From assembly GCF_040683095.1 (NCBI RefSeq), contig NZ_JBFBCI010000007.1, positions 62,001 through 126,000 on the forward strand: a stretch of 64,000 nt of DNA, in the 5' to 3' direction. This DNA comes from Sphaerisporangium sp040683095. Lineage in GTDB: Bacteria; Actinomycetota; Actinomycetes; Streptosporangiales; Streptosporangiaceae. The notes under the pieces are model-generated. The model saw nothing but the letters and a program-made list of their open reading frames with translations, was not told the DNA's origin and made no database searches. Every line of letters starts with the position of its first letter. Position 1 is the stretch's first letter. Positions 52,669 through 61,775 of the stretch are shown piece after piece. The position numbers and the translations under genes were made by a program.

Positions 52669-53541
52669 TCAGGTGAGCCCGTCGCGCAGGCCCTTCAGCA
52701 GCCGGATGTCGTTCCTGTGGCCTTCGACCTTGCCGGGGGTCTCGATGCACAGCGGGACCCCGGCCGCGGCCGGGTGGCCCAGCAGCTCGCCGAACGCCGC
52801 CGCACCGATCAGCCCCTTGCCGATGTTCTCGTGCCGGTCGCGCCCCGAGCCGCACGGATCCTTGGAGTCGTTGGCGTGCAGCAGCCTCAGCCGCCCCGGC
52901 GCGATCGCGTGGAGCGCGTCCATCATGGCCGTCACGCCGCCCGGCGCCGCCAGGTCGTGGCCGGCGGCGAAGGCGTGGCAGGTGTCCAGGCAGACGTTCG
53001 CGCGCGGGTGGAACTCCAGCGTCTCCAGGTAGGGCCCGAGGTCCTGCACGGTGGCGCACAGCATGTTGGCCTGGCCGGCCATCGGCTCAAGCAGCAGGTC
53101 GGGGCCGTCGTCGGGGATCTCCTCCAGGACGGGCAGCAGGTGGTCGTGGATCTGCCGCAGCGCGTCCTCGCGGGACTGGGTGACGGACGACCCGGTGTGC
53201 ACGACGACGCCGAGGGCGCCGACCTCCACGCCGCGCCGCAGCGCGTGCCGGATCGACTGGAGCGATTTCTGCAGCACGTCGGCGTTCGGCGACCCCACGT
53301 TGACGAGGTAGGGCGTGTGGACGAACACCGGCAGCGGCGACTCGCGCAGCGCGGTGTCCTCCGAGGGCTTGCCGTCGTTGAGCGCCCAGCCGCGCGGGTT
53401 GGTCACGAACACCTGGACGACCTCGGCCTCGATGTCGGCCGCGTACTTCAGCCCGCCCGTGGCGAGGCCGCCCGCGACCAGGACGTGCCCGCCGATCAGA
53501 GGGCTGGGAGAGGGTTTCGAGGGTGGGAAAGGTGCGGTCAT
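52669..53541 (-). CDS. nfo: Endonuclease IV
   Basis: About 290 residues; AP endonuclease in base excision repair with a three-metal TIM barrel. Metal-ligand motifs: VFVHTPYLVNVG (His), VVVHTGSSV, LLLEPMAGQANMLC (Glu), VCLDTCHAFAAGHDL (Asp, His), LLHANDSKDPCGSGRDRHENIG and LCIETPGK. ATG 53541 is chosen; GTG 53550 is three codons longer. Divergent from the uricolytic operon. Confidence 0.92.
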   Translation of the reverse strand: MTAPFPPSKPSPSPLIGGHVLVAGGLATGGLKYAADIEAEVVQVFVTNPRGWALNDGKPSEDTALRESPLPVFVHTPYLVNVGSPNADVLQKSLQSIRHALRRGVEVGALGVVVHTGSSVTQSREDALRQIHDHLLPVLEEIPDDGPDLLLEPMAGQANMLCATVQDLGPYLETLEFHPRANVCLDTCHAFAAGHDLAAPGGVTAMMDALHAIAPGRLRLLHANDSKDPCGSGRDRHENIGKGLIGAAAFGELLGHPAAAGVPLCIETPGKVEGHRNDIRLLKGLRDGLT

Positions 53542-53700
53542 GATGGCCACAGCCTAGGGGAGACGGCGTGGTGACCTGCCCGTACGCGGGCCTCTCGCCG
53601 GTGACTTGGAGCATGACACGAAAACTCGTGGCGAGGCGTTGGCCCGCTTGGGAGCTCCTGCCGCTGGACCCGCGCCGCCGCCGAAGGTCTACTTGCTTCC

Positions 53701-54234
53701 ATGCCGAACGTGACACCCGCCGAGGGCCTCGCGGGCTTCAACGCGCTGACCCCGCCCGAGGCCGAGCGCGAGCTGCTCGCCTGCTGCGCCTCGCGTGCCT
53801 TCGCCCGCGCGGTCGCCGCCGGGCGGCCGTACGACGACGAGGCCGCGCTCACCGCCGCGGCCGTCGGCGCGGTGCGCGCGCTGGCCTGGCCGGACGTCCG
53901 GGAGGCGCTGGAGGCCCACCCGCGCGTCGGTGAGCGGGCGGGCGGGCCTGAGCGCGAGGCGTCCTGGTCGCGCCAGGAGCAGGCGGGCACGGCCGGGGCC
54001 GACCGGAAGGTGCTGGCGGCGCTGGCGGCGGGCAACGCGCGGTACGAGGAGCGGTTCGGCCACGTCTACCTCGTCTGCGCCACCGGCCTGACGGCCGCGG
54101 AGATGCTGGACCGCCTGGAGGGACGGCTGGGCAACGACGAGACCGCCGAGCGGGCGGTCGTCCGGGAGGAGCTGGCCGCGATCACGAGGCTGCGGGTCGC
54201 CAAGCTGCTCGCCGGGCAGGGGGAGGGCCGATGA
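53701..54234 (+). CDS. uraD: OHCU decarboxylase
   Basis: 177 residues. Converts 2-oxo-4-hydroxy-4-carboxy-5-ureidoimidazoline to (S)-allantoin, the last step of urate breakdown to allantoin. Family motifs: FNALTPPEAERELLACCASR, HPRVGERAG (catalytic His) and NARYEERFGHVYLVCATG. First gene of a nine-gene operon; its stop overlaps uraH by ATGA. Confidence 0.93.
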   Translation: MPNVTPAEGLAGFNALTPPEAERELLACCASRAFARAVAAGRPYDDEAALTAAAVGAVRALAWPDVREALEAHPRVGERAGGPEREASWSRQEQAGTAGADRKVLAALAAGNARYEERFGHVYLVCATGLTAAEMLDRLEGRLGNDETAERAVVREELAAITRLRVAKLLAGQGEGR

Positions 54235-54554
54235 GCCTGTCCACCCACGTCCTGGACGCGAGCGTCGGCCGGCCCGCGGCCGGGGTCGCCGTGGCCCTTC
54301 ACCGCGGAGACCGCCTGATCGCCGAGGGCGTCACCGACGCGGACGGCCGGCTGCGCGATTGGCTGCCCGCCGGCGAGCCGGGCGCGGGCGTGCACCGGCT
54401 GGTGTTCGGCACGGGCGCCTACTTCGCCGCGCGGGGCGTGAAGGCGTTCTACCCGGAGGTGGTCGTCACCTTCGCCGTCGAGGACCCCGGCGAGCACCAC
54501 CACGTGCCGTTGCTGCTCAGCCCGTACGCCTACTCGACCTACCGTGGGAGCTAG
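54231..54554 (+). CDS. uraH: 5-hydroxyisourate hydrolase
   Basis: 107 residues, transthyretin-like. N-terminal LSTHVLDASVGRPAAGVAV, middle RLVFGTGAYF and the diagnostic C-terminal STYRGS. Hydrolyses the urate oxidase product. Overlaps uraD and is followed directly by the urate oxidase gene. Confidence 0.95.
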   Translation: MSLSTHVLDASVGRPAAGVAVALHRGDRLIAEGVTDADGRLRDWLPAGEPGAGVHRLVFGTGAYFAARGVKAFYPEVVVTFAVEDPGEHHHVPLLLSPYAYSTYRGS

Positions 54555-54556
54555 CG

Positions 54557-55450
54557 ATGACCGCCGTGCTCGGACCGAACCGCTACGGCAAGGCGGAGAC
54601 CCGCGTCGTCCGCGTCACCCGTGACGGCGAGGTCCACCGCCTGAAGGACTGCAACGTGGGCGTCTCGCTGTCCGGCGACATGCGCGACGTCCACCTGACC
54701 GGCGACAACGCCGCCGTCCTGCCGACCGACTCCCAGAAGAACACCGTCTACGCCTTCGCCAAGAAGCATGGGATCACCCAGATCGAGGAGTTCGCCGCGC
54801 TGCTGGCCCGCCACTTCGTCGGCTCCCAGCCGGCGATCCACCACGCGCGGGTGTCGGTCGAGGAGTACGGCTGGGAGCGGCGCGGCCCGCACTCGTTCGC
54901 GCGGTCCTCCGGCGAGGTCCGCACCTGCGTGGTGCACCACGACCGGGACGGCACGACCACGGTGGTCTCCGGCCTGGAGGGGCTGGTGCTGCTGAACACG
55001 ACGGGCTCGGAGTTCCACGGTTTCGCCCGCGACGAGTACACCACCCTGCCCCCGGCCGCCGACCGTATCCTCGCCACCGCCGTGACCGCCCGCTGGCGCC
55101 ACACCGCGCCGCCGGACGGCCGGACTTCTCCGGATACGCTCGGAGACTACGACTTCGGGGAGTCCCACGAGGAGGTGCGGCGATGTCTGATCGACGCCTT
55201 CGCCGGCACCCACAGCCTGTCGCTCCAGCAGACGCTGTACGCCATGGGGGCACGGGTGGTGGAGACCCGCCCGGAGGTCTGCGAGATCCGGCTCTCCCTC
55301 CCCAACAAGCACCACTTCCTCGTCGACCTCTCGCCTTTCGGGCTGGACAACGACAACGAGGTCTACTACGCCGCCGACCGCCCGTACGGGCTGATCGAGG
55401 GGACCGTGCTGGACGACGCCGCGCCGGACGCCGGCCCGGCCTGGGACTAG
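54557..55450 (+). CDS. uox: Urate oxidase
   Basis: 297 residues; cofactor-free oxidation of urate to 5-hydroxyisourate. Two uricase halves: NRYGKAETRVV (catalytic Lys), VLPTDSQKNTVYAFAK (catalytic Thr), and the C-terminal LPNKHHFLVDLSPFGLDNDNE (His). Lies between uraH and xanthine dehydrogenase subunit genes, completing urate-to-allantoin conversion. Confidence 0.95.
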   Translation: MTAVLGPNRYGKAETRVVRVTRDGEVHRLKDCNVGVSLSGDMRDVHLTGDNAAVLPTDSQKNTVYAFAKKHGITQIEEFAALLARHFVGSQPAIHHARVSVEEYGWERRGPHSFARSSGEVRTCVVHHDRDGTTTVVSGLEGLVLLNTTGSEFHGFARDEYTTLPPAADRILATAVTARWRHTAPPDGRTSPDTLGDYDFGESHEEVRRCLIDAFAGTHSLSLQQTLYAMGARVVETRPEVCEIRLSLPNKHHFLVDLSPFGLDNDNEVYYAADRPYGLIEGTVLDDAAPDAGPAWD

Positions 55451-55463
55451 CGGGGGAGCGCTG

Positions 55464-56339
55464 ATGGACTTCCTGCGACCCGCGACCTGGGCCGAGGCCC
55501 TCGCCGCCAGGGCGGACCGGCCGGACGCGGTGCCCATCCAGGGCGGCACCGACGTCATGGTGGAGATCAACTTCGACGTGCGGCGCCCCGGGGCGCTGCT
55601 GGACCTCACCGCGATCCCCGAGCTCGCCACCTGGGAACGGGCGGCGGACGGACGGCTGCGCGTCGGCGCGGGCGTGCCGTACGCGCGGGTCGTCGCCGAG
55701 CTCGGGGACGCCCTGCCGGGCCTGGCCCAGGCCTCCCGCACGGTCGGCTCGCCGCAGATCCGCAACCGGGGCACGGTCGGCGGCAACCTCGGCGCCGCCT
55801 CCCCTGCCGGGGACGCCCACCCGCCGCTGCTGGCCGGGGACGCCGTCGTCGAGGCCGAGTCGGCGGCGCGCGGCACCCGGCTGATCCCCGCCGCCGAGTT
55901 CTACCTCGGCGTCAAGCGCAACGCCCTCGCCCCCGACGAGCTGATCCGCGCCTTCTGGATGGCCCCGGCCGGCGGCCCGCAGTACTTCTCCAAGGTCGGC
56001 ACCCGCAACGCGATGGTCATCGCCGTGTGCTCCTTCGCCCTCGCCCTGCACCCGGAGGAGCGGCGCGCGGGCACCGGCATCGGCTCGGCCGCCCCGACCC
56101 CGCGCCGCGCCCACGCCGCCGAGGAGTTCCTCGCCGCCGAGCTCGACTGGACGGGCGGCGCGGCCCTCGACCCCCGGGCGCGGGCGCGGTTCGGCGAGCT
56201 GGCGGCCGGGGCGGCCTCGCCGATCGACGACGTGCGCGGCACGGCCGCCTACCGGCGTCACGCCGTCGCCGTGATGGCCCGCCGCACGCTCACCTGGGCG
56301 TGGAACGACTACCGGAAGCAGGTGGAGGCATGCGCGTGA
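55464..56339 (+). CDS. Xanthine dehydrogenase FAD-binding subunit
   Basis: 291 residues. FAD-binding motifs QGGTDVMVEIN and TVGSPQIRNRGTVGGNLGAA, plus a CO dehydrogenase flavoprotein C-terminal domain. Passes electrons from xanthine oxidation to NAD+. The end overlaps the 2Fe-2S subunit gene by 10 bp. The molybdenum subunit that should complete the enzyme is not in this operon. Confidence 0.93.
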   Translation: MDFLRPATWAEALAARADRPDAVPIQGGTDVMVEINFDVRRPGALLDLTAIPELATWERAADGRLRVGAGVPYARVVAELGDALPGLAQASRTVGSPQIRNRGTVGGNLGAASPAGDAHPPLLAGDAVVEAESAARGTRLIPAAEFYLGVKRNALAPDELIRAFWMAPAGGPQYFSKVGTRNAMVIAVCSFALALHPEERRAGTGIGSAAPTPRRAHAAEEFLAAELDWTGGAALDPRARARFGELAAGAASPIDDVRGTAAYRRHAVAVMARRTLTWAWNDYRKQVEACA

Positions 56340-56803
56340 ACCTGACCGTCAACGGCCGCGCCGAGGCCGTCGACGGGGTCTGGGAGGGCGAGAGCCTGCT
56401 GTACGTGCTGCGCGAGCGCGTCGGCCTGCCGGGCTCCAAGAACGCCTGCGAGCAGGGCGAGTGCGGCTCCTGCACGGTCTACCTCGACGGCGTGCCGGTC
56501 TGCGCGTGCCTGGTCGCCGCCGGGCAGGCCGAGGGCCGCGAGGTGCGCACGGTCGAGGGCCTCGCCGACGGCGACCGGCTGGACCCGCTCCAGGAGGCGT
56601 TCCTGGAGTGCGGGGCGGTGCAGTGCGGCTTCTGCACGCCGGGCCTGCTCGTCCAGGCCCACGACCTGCTCGCCCGGGTCCCGGAGCCCGGCGACGCGGA
56701 GATCCGCGAGGCGCTGGCCGGGAACCTGTGCCGCTGCACCGGGTACGAGAAGATCCTGGACGCCGTCCGCCTGGCCGCCGCGCGGAAGGCGGGCCGCAGG
56801 TGA
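56330..56803 (+). CDS. Xanthine dehydrogenase 2Fe-2S subunit
   Basis: 157 residues with two iron-sulfur clusters: plant-ferredoxin type (NACEQGECGSCTVYLDGVPV) and the four-helix-bundle type (CGAVQCGFCTPGLL, NLCRCTGYEKI). All eight cysteines are present. Starts inside the FAD-subunit gene and overlaps the deaminase gene by GTGA, leaving no room for the molybdenum subunit. Confidence 0.93.
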   Translation: MRVNLTVNGRAEAVDGVWEGESLLYVLRERVGLPGSKNACEQGECGSCTVYLDGVPVCACLVAAGQAEGREVRTVEGLADGDRLDPLQEAFLECGAVQCGFCTPGLLVQAHDLLARVPEPGDAEIREALAGNLCRCTGYEKILDAVRLAAARKAGRR

Positions 56804-58191
56804 CCCCTCCGGCGGACGTCCTGATCGAGAACGTCGCCGTCGCGCCCGTCGTCGGCCCGGACATCGCCCACGGCCACATCCACGTCCGCGACGGCCGCGT
56901 CGCCTCGCTGGGCCCCGGCCCGGCCCCGGACGTCCCCGGCGCGACGCGGATCGACGGCTCCGGCTGCCTGGCCACCCCCGGCCTGGTCAACACCCACCAC
57001 CACCTCTACCAGTGGGCCTCCCAGGGCGTGGCCCAGGACGCCACGCTGTTCGAGTGGCTGACCGCGCTCTACCAGGTGTGGGCGGCGATGGACGCCGGGA
57101 TCGTCGCGGGCGCGGCCACCGCCGGGCTCGGCTGGCTCGCCCTGTCCGGCTGCACCACGACCACCGACCACCACTACATCTTCCCCAAGGGCCGCGGCGA
57201 CCTGTTCGCCGCCGAGATCGAGGCCGCCCGCGACGTCGGCCTGCGCTTCCACCCGTGCCGGGGCTCCATGGACCGGGGCGTCTCCCAGGGCGGGCTGCCG
57301 CCCGACGAGGTCGTCGAGAGCCTGGACGAGATCCTCGCCGCCACCGCCGAGGCCGTGGACGCCTACCACGACCCCTCGCCCGGCTCCATGCTGCGCGTCG
57401 CCGTCGCGCCCTGCTCGCCGTTCTCGGTGAGCGCCGACCTGATGACCGAGTCCGCCGCGCTGGCCCGCGCCAAGGGGGTGCGCCTGCACACCCACCTCTG
57501 CGAGACCGCGGAGGAGGAAGAGCACTGCCTGGCGCAGATGGGCTGCACACCCGTCGACTACATGGAGAAGCTCGGCTGGCTCGGCCCCGACGTCTGGGTG
57601 GCCCACGCCGTCCACCTGCACGACCGCGACATCCGCCGCTTCGCCGCCACCGGCACCGGCTCGGCGCACTGCCCGAGCTCCAACGGCCGCCTCGGGGCCG
57701 GCATCGCCCGCGTGTCGGAGATGCTGCGCGCCGGGGCCACCGTCGGGCTCGGCGTGGACGGCAGCGCCTCCAGCGAGCTCACGCCGCTCGCGGGCGAGAT
57801 GCGCCAGGCCCTGCTCTTCCAGCGCGCCCGGTACGGCCCGGCGGCGCTCACCGCACGCCAGGCCCTGGAGATCGGCACGCTCGGCGGCGCCCGCTGCCTC
57901 GGCCGCGAGGACGAGATCGGCTCCCTGGAGCCGGGCAAGCTGGCCGACATCGTCCTGTGGCGGGTGGACGGCTTCGCGGCGGCGGTCGCCGACCCGCTGT
58001 GCGCGCTGGTCTTCGGAGGCTCCCCCCGGGTCGCCCGGGTCCTGGTGGGCGGTGAGACCATCGTCCAGGACGGCGAGCTGCGCACCGTACCCCATGATGT
58101 GGCCGGCCGCGCGGGCGCCGAAGCCCACCACCGCCTCACCCGGCTGGCCGCCGAAAGGGGATTCACCGTGAGCAAGCAGGTCCACTCGTGA
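56800..58191 (+). CDS. 8-oxoguanine deaminase-like amidohydrolase
   Basis: 463 residues, metal-dependent amidohydrolase of the guanine/8-oxoguanine/cytosine deaminase group. Metal motifs: NTHHHLYQ, RLHTHLCETAEEEEH, VAHAVHLHD and GVDGSASSE. Such genes often lie with uricolytic and xanthine dehydrogenase genes and would turn 8-oxoguanine to urate or guanine to xanthine. GTG 56800 overlaps the previous stop. Confidence 0.88.
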   Translation: MTPPADVLIENVAVAPVVGPDIAHGHIHVRDGRVASLGPGPAPDVPGATRIDGSGCLATPGLVNTHHHLYQWASQGVAQDATLFEWLTALYQVWAAMDAGIVAGAATAGLGWLALSGCTTTTDHHYIFPKGRGDLFAAEIEAARDVGLRFHPCRGSMDRGVSQGGLPPDEVVESLDEILAATAEAVDAYHDPSPGSMLRVAVAPCSPFSVSADLMTESAALARAKGVRLHTHLCETAEEEEHCLAQMGCTPVDYMEKLGWLGPDVWVAHAVHLHDRDIRRFAATGTGSAHCPSSNGRLGAGIARVSEMLRAGATVGLGVDGSASSELTPLAGEMRQALLFQRARYGPAALTARQALEIGTLGGARCLGREDEIGSLEPGKLADIVLWRVDGFAAAVADPLCALVFGGSPRVARVLVGGETIVQDGELRTVPHDVAGRAGAEAHHRLTRLAAERGFTVSKQVHS

Positions 58192-59345
58192 CGGGACACG
58201 TGCTCGTCGCCCCCGACAAGTTCAAGGGCTCGCTCAGCGCGGTCGAGGTCGCCTCGCGCGTCGCCGCGGGGCTGCGCGCCGCCCGCCCGGAGGTCGCGGT
58301 CGTGAGCGTGCCCGTGGCCGACGGCGGGGACGGCACCGTCGAGGCCGCCGTCGCCTCCGGGTTCGCGCGTGTCGAGGCCGAGGCCGCCGGGCCGACCGGC
58401 GAGCCCGTCACCGCGTCCTACGCCTTCAGGGAGGGCGTCGCGGTGGTCGAGCTGGCCGAGGCCTCCGGCCTGCACCGCCTGCCCGGCGGGCGCCTCGAAC
58501 CGCTCACTGCCACCAGCCACGGCACCGGCGATCTCATCGCGGCGGCCGTCCGGCACGGCGCACGCCGGGTGGTGCTCGGCATCGGTGGCAGCGCCTGCAC
58601 CGACGGCGGCTCCGGCATGATGCGCGCCCTCGGCGTACGCGCGCTGGACGCGCGGGGCCGCGAACTGCCCCCCGGCGGCGGCGCCCTCACCGGGCTGCGC
58701 GCCCTGGACCTGTCGGGCTTCGAGCGCCCCGGGGGCGTCGAGTTCGTCGTCGCCGGCGACGTGGACAACCCCCTGCTCGGCCCGGAGGGCGCGGCGGCCG
58801 TGTACGGGCCGCAGAAGGGCGCGGATCCCGCCGGCGTGGCCCTGCTGGAGGAGGGCCTGGCCCGCTGGGCGGACGTCGCCGAGGCCGAGCTGGGCGTGCG
58901 CGTCCGCGACGAGCCGGGCGCGGGGGCGGCGGGAGGGGTGGGCTTCGCGGCCCTGGCCTTCCTCGGCGCCCGCTTCAGGCCCGGCATCGACCTGCTGCTG
59001 GACCTGCTCGGGTTCTCCGAGCGCCTGTCCGGCGCGCGGCTCGTGATCACCGGCGAGGGCTCGCTGGACGGCCAGACCCTGCGCGGCAAGGCCCCGATGG
59101 GCGTCGCCGCGGCCGCCGCCCGGGCCGGGGTGCCGGTGGTCGCCGTCTGCGGCCGGCGCGCCCTCACGGCCGAGGAGCTGAGCCGCGCCGGCATCCGGTC
59201 CGCCTTCGCCCTGACCGACATCGAGCAGGACGTCTCCCGCTGCATCGCGCAGGCCGGGCCGCTTCTGCAGAGCCTCGCCGCCACCGTGGCCGCCGACTGG
59301 CTCCCCGAGCCGTCCCCCGGCCCCCTGGGGGACCCCTGTACATGA
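58188..59345 (+). CDS. glxK: Glycerate kinase
   Basis: 385 residues of the GlxK family. Motifs: APDKFKGSLSAVEVA (N-terminal), VADGGDGTVEA, GIGGSACTDGGSGMMRALG, DVDNPLLG and ITGEGSLDGQT. Phosphorylates glycerate made from glyoxylate (via tartronate semialdehyde), so it connects allantoin breakdown to central metabolism. GTG 58188 overlaps the deaminase stop. Confidence 0.93.
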   Translation: MTGHVLVAPDKFKGSLSAVEVASRVAAGLRAARPEVAVVSVPVADGGDGTVEAAVASGFARVEAEAAGPTGEPVTASYAFREGVAVVELAEASGLHRLPGGRLEPLTATSHGTGDLIAAAVRHGARRVVLGIGGSACTDGGSGMMRALGVRALDARGRELPPGGGALTGLRALDLSGFERPGGVEFVVAGDVDNPLLGPEGAAAVYGPQKGADPAGVALLEEGLARWADVAEAELGVRVRDEPGAGAAGGVGFAALAFLGARFRPGIDLLLDLLGFSERLSGARLVITGEGSLDGQTLRGKAPMGVAAAAARAGVPVVAVCGRRALTAEELSRAGIRSAFALTDIEQDVSRCIAQAGPLLQSLAATVAADWLPEPSPGPLGDPCT

Positions 59346-59364
59346 TCACAGGCGGGAGCGCGCG

Positions 59365-60711
59365 ATGACCATGTCCGGCTGGAGCGGAGACGGGACGCCC
59401 GAGGACGAGCCGTTCGACCTGATCGTGCGCTCACGGCGGGTGGTGTTCCCCGGCGGGGAGCGGCCCGCGGCGGTGGCCGTCCGCGCGGGCCGGATCGCCG
59501 CGGTGCTCGCGTACGACGACCCGGCCGCCGCCGGCGAGCACACCGGCCATGCCGATCTCGGGGACGTGTGCCTGCTGCCCGGCCTGGTGGACACCCATGT
59601 GCACGTCAACGAGCCCGGCCGCACCGAGTGGGAGGGGTTCGCCACCGCCACCAGGGCCGCCGCGGCGGGCGGGGTGACGACGATCGTCGACATGCCGCTC
59701 AACTCGCTGCCCCCGACGGTCGACCCCGAGGCGCTCGCCGTCAAGCGGGCGGCGGCCCGGGGGCGGTGCGCCGTGGACGTGGGCTTCTGGGGCGGGGCCG
59801 TCCCCGGGAGCGTTCATGAGTTACTGCCGCTGCACGAGGCCGGGGTGTACGGGTTCAAGTGCTTCCTGTCGCCCTCCGGGGTGGAGGAGTTCCCGCCGCT
59901 GGACGCCGCCGGGCTCGCCGAGGCCATGCGCGAGATCGCGTCGTTCGACGGGCTGCTCATCGTGCACGCCGAGGATCCCGTGCTGCTCACCGACCCCGTC
60001 GGCCCGACATATCCGGAATTCCTCGCCTCGCGCCCCGGCGAGGCGGAACGCCGGGCCGTCGAACGGGTCATCGCCGGCGCCCGCGAGACCGGCGCCCGCG
60101 TCCACATCCTGCACGTCTCCTCGGCCGACTGCCTCGAACCCCTGGAAGCGGCGCGGCGCGACGGCGTCCGTATCACCGCCGAGACCTGCCCCCACTACCT
60201 CACGCTCACCGCCGAGCAGGTGCGCGGCCCGGAGTTCAAGTGCTGCCCGCCGATCCGGGACGCCGGCAACCGCGAGCGCCTCTGGGAGGGCCTCGCCGCC
60301 GGGGTCCTGAGCTGCGTGGTGTCCGACCACTCGCCGTCCACCCCGGACCTGAAGGTCCCCGACTTCGCCGCGGCCTGGGGCGGCATCTCGTCCCTGCAGG
60401 TCGGCCTGCCCGCGATCTGGACCGAGGCCCGCGAGCGCGGGCACACCCTCGCGGACGTCACCCGCTGGATGGCCTCCGGCCCCGCCCGCCTGGCCGGCCT
60501 CGCCGCCAAGGGCGCCATCGCGGCCGGCAACGACGCCGACCTGTGCGCCTTCGACGACACCGCGACCTTCACCGTCGAGGCCGGGCGCCTGCGCCACCGC
60601 AACCCGGTGACCCCCTACCACGGACGCACCCTGACCGGCGTGGTCCGCGCCACCTGGCTGCGCGGTCGCCCCGTGACCGACGCCACCCCGCCGTTCGGAG
60701 AGCTCATATGA
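59365..60711 (+). CDS. allB: Allantoinase
   Basis: 448 residues. Dinuclear-metal amidohydrolase: DTHVHVNEPGRTEWEGF (His-x-His), GVYGFKCFLS (likely carbamylated Lys), LIVHAEDP, HILHVSSADC and VSDHSPST. Opens allantoin to allantoate. Overlaps allantoicase by ATGA. Confidence 0.94.
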   Translation: MTMSGWSGDGTPEDEPFDLIVRSRRVVFPGGERPAAVAVRAGRIAAVLAYDDPAAAGEHTGHADLGDVCLLPGLVDTHVHVNEPGRTEWEGFATATRAAAAGGVTTIVDMPLNSLPPTVDPEALAVKRAAARGRCAVDVGFWGGAVPGSVHELLPLHEAGVYGFKCFLSPSGVEEFPPLDAAGLAEAMREIASFDGLLIVHAEDPVLLTDPVGPTYPEFLASRPGEAERRAVERVIAGARETGARVHILHVSSADCLEPLEAARRDGVRITAETCPHYLTLTAEQVRGPEFKCCPPIRDAGNRERLWEGLAAGVLSCVVSDHSPSTPDLKVPDFAAAWGGISSLQVGLPAIWTEARERGHTLADVTRWMASGPARLAGLAAKGAIAAGNDADLCAFDDTATFTVEAGRLRHRNPVTPYHGRTLTGVVRATWLRGRPVTDATPPFGELI

Positions 60712-61745
60712 CCACACCCACCCCGCCGCCCCCGTCGCACCCGGGCCCGGCCTCCGCGTCCCGGCCCCCGCGCCTGGCGGCGCTCGCGCGCATGCCCGAC
60801 CTGGCGCTGCGCACGTACGGCGGGTCGGTGGTGGCGGCCAGCGACGAGTCGTTCGCCGAGCGGCAGGCGCTGATCCGCCCTGGCCGCCCGGTGTTCCAGC
60901 CCGAGACCTTCGGCCCGCGCGGCCAGGTCTACGACGGCTGGGAGACCCGGCGGCGGCGGGACGAGGGCCACGACTGGGCGATCGTCCGCCTCGGCATGCC
61001 CGGCAAGGTCCGCCGCGTGGTGGTCGACACGGCGTGGTTCACCGGCAACCACCCGCCCTACGCCTCGGTGGAGGCGTGCGCGGCCGGCGGGCACCCGTCC
61101 GTCCAGGAGGTGCGCGACGCCGAGTGGACCGAGATCGTGCCGAGGAGCCCCCTGACCGGCGACGCGCTGCACGAGTTCCCCGTCGCCTGCGACCACGTCT
61201 TCACGCACGTGCGGCTGAACATCTTCCCCGACGGCGGCGTCTCGCGCCTGCGCGTCCACGGCGAGGTCGTGCCCGACCTGGCGATGTTCGCGGGGATGAC
61301 GATCGACCTGGCCGCACTGGAGAACGGCGCCGTGATCACCGGCTGCTCGGACGACTTCTACTCCTCGCCGGCCAACGTCATCGCCCCCGGGCTCGCCCGG
61401 CACCAGGGCGAGGGCTGGGAGACCGCCCGTCGCCGCGACGGCGGCAACGACTGGCTGACCGTGCGCCTGGCCGTCCCGGGCGTCATCCAGCTCGCCGAGC
61501 TGGACACCGCCAATCTCGTCTACAACGCCCCCGGCGCGGCCTCGCTGCGGGGAGCCGACCTGACGGGCGGCGGGCCCCACGACGACGCGGACTGGTTCGA
61601 GCTCCTGCCCCGCACCCGCCTCCAGCCCGACACCCGCCACCGCTTCCGCCTCGAAGCCGGCCGCGTGGCCTCGCACGTCCGCCTCGACATCTACCCCGAC
61701 GGCGGCATGGCCCGCCTGCGCCTCCACGGCGTCCCGGCGACCTGA
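60708..61745 (+). CDS. alc: Allantoicase
   Basis: 345 residues of two similar beta-sandwich repeats: GWETRRRRDEGHDWAIVRLG in the first, GWETARRRDGGNDWLTVRLA in the second, each ending with an HVRLNIFPDGG/HVRLDIYPDGG strand. Converts allantoate to ureidoglycolate and urea. Last gene of the operon, convergent with the PASTA kinase gene. Confidence 0.94.
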   Translation: MTTPTPPPPSHPGPASASRPPRLAALARMPDLALRTYGGSVVAASDESFAERQALIRPGRPVFQPETFGPRGQVYDGWETRRRRDEGHDWAIVRLGMPGKVRRVVVDTAWFTGNHPPYASVEACAAGGHPSVQEVRDAEWTEIVPRSPLTGDALHEFPVACDHVFTHVRLNIFPDGGVSRLRVHGEVVPDLAMFAGMTIDLAALENGAVITGCSDDFYSSPANVIAPGLARHQGEGWETARRRDGGNDWLTVRLAVPGVIQLAELDTANLVYNAPGAASLRGADLTGGGPHDDADWFELLPRTRLQPDTRHRFRLEAGRVASHVRLDIYPDGGMARLRLHGVPAT

Positions 61746-61775
61746 CCCCGGCCCGGGTCTCCCGAGCGGAGACGC

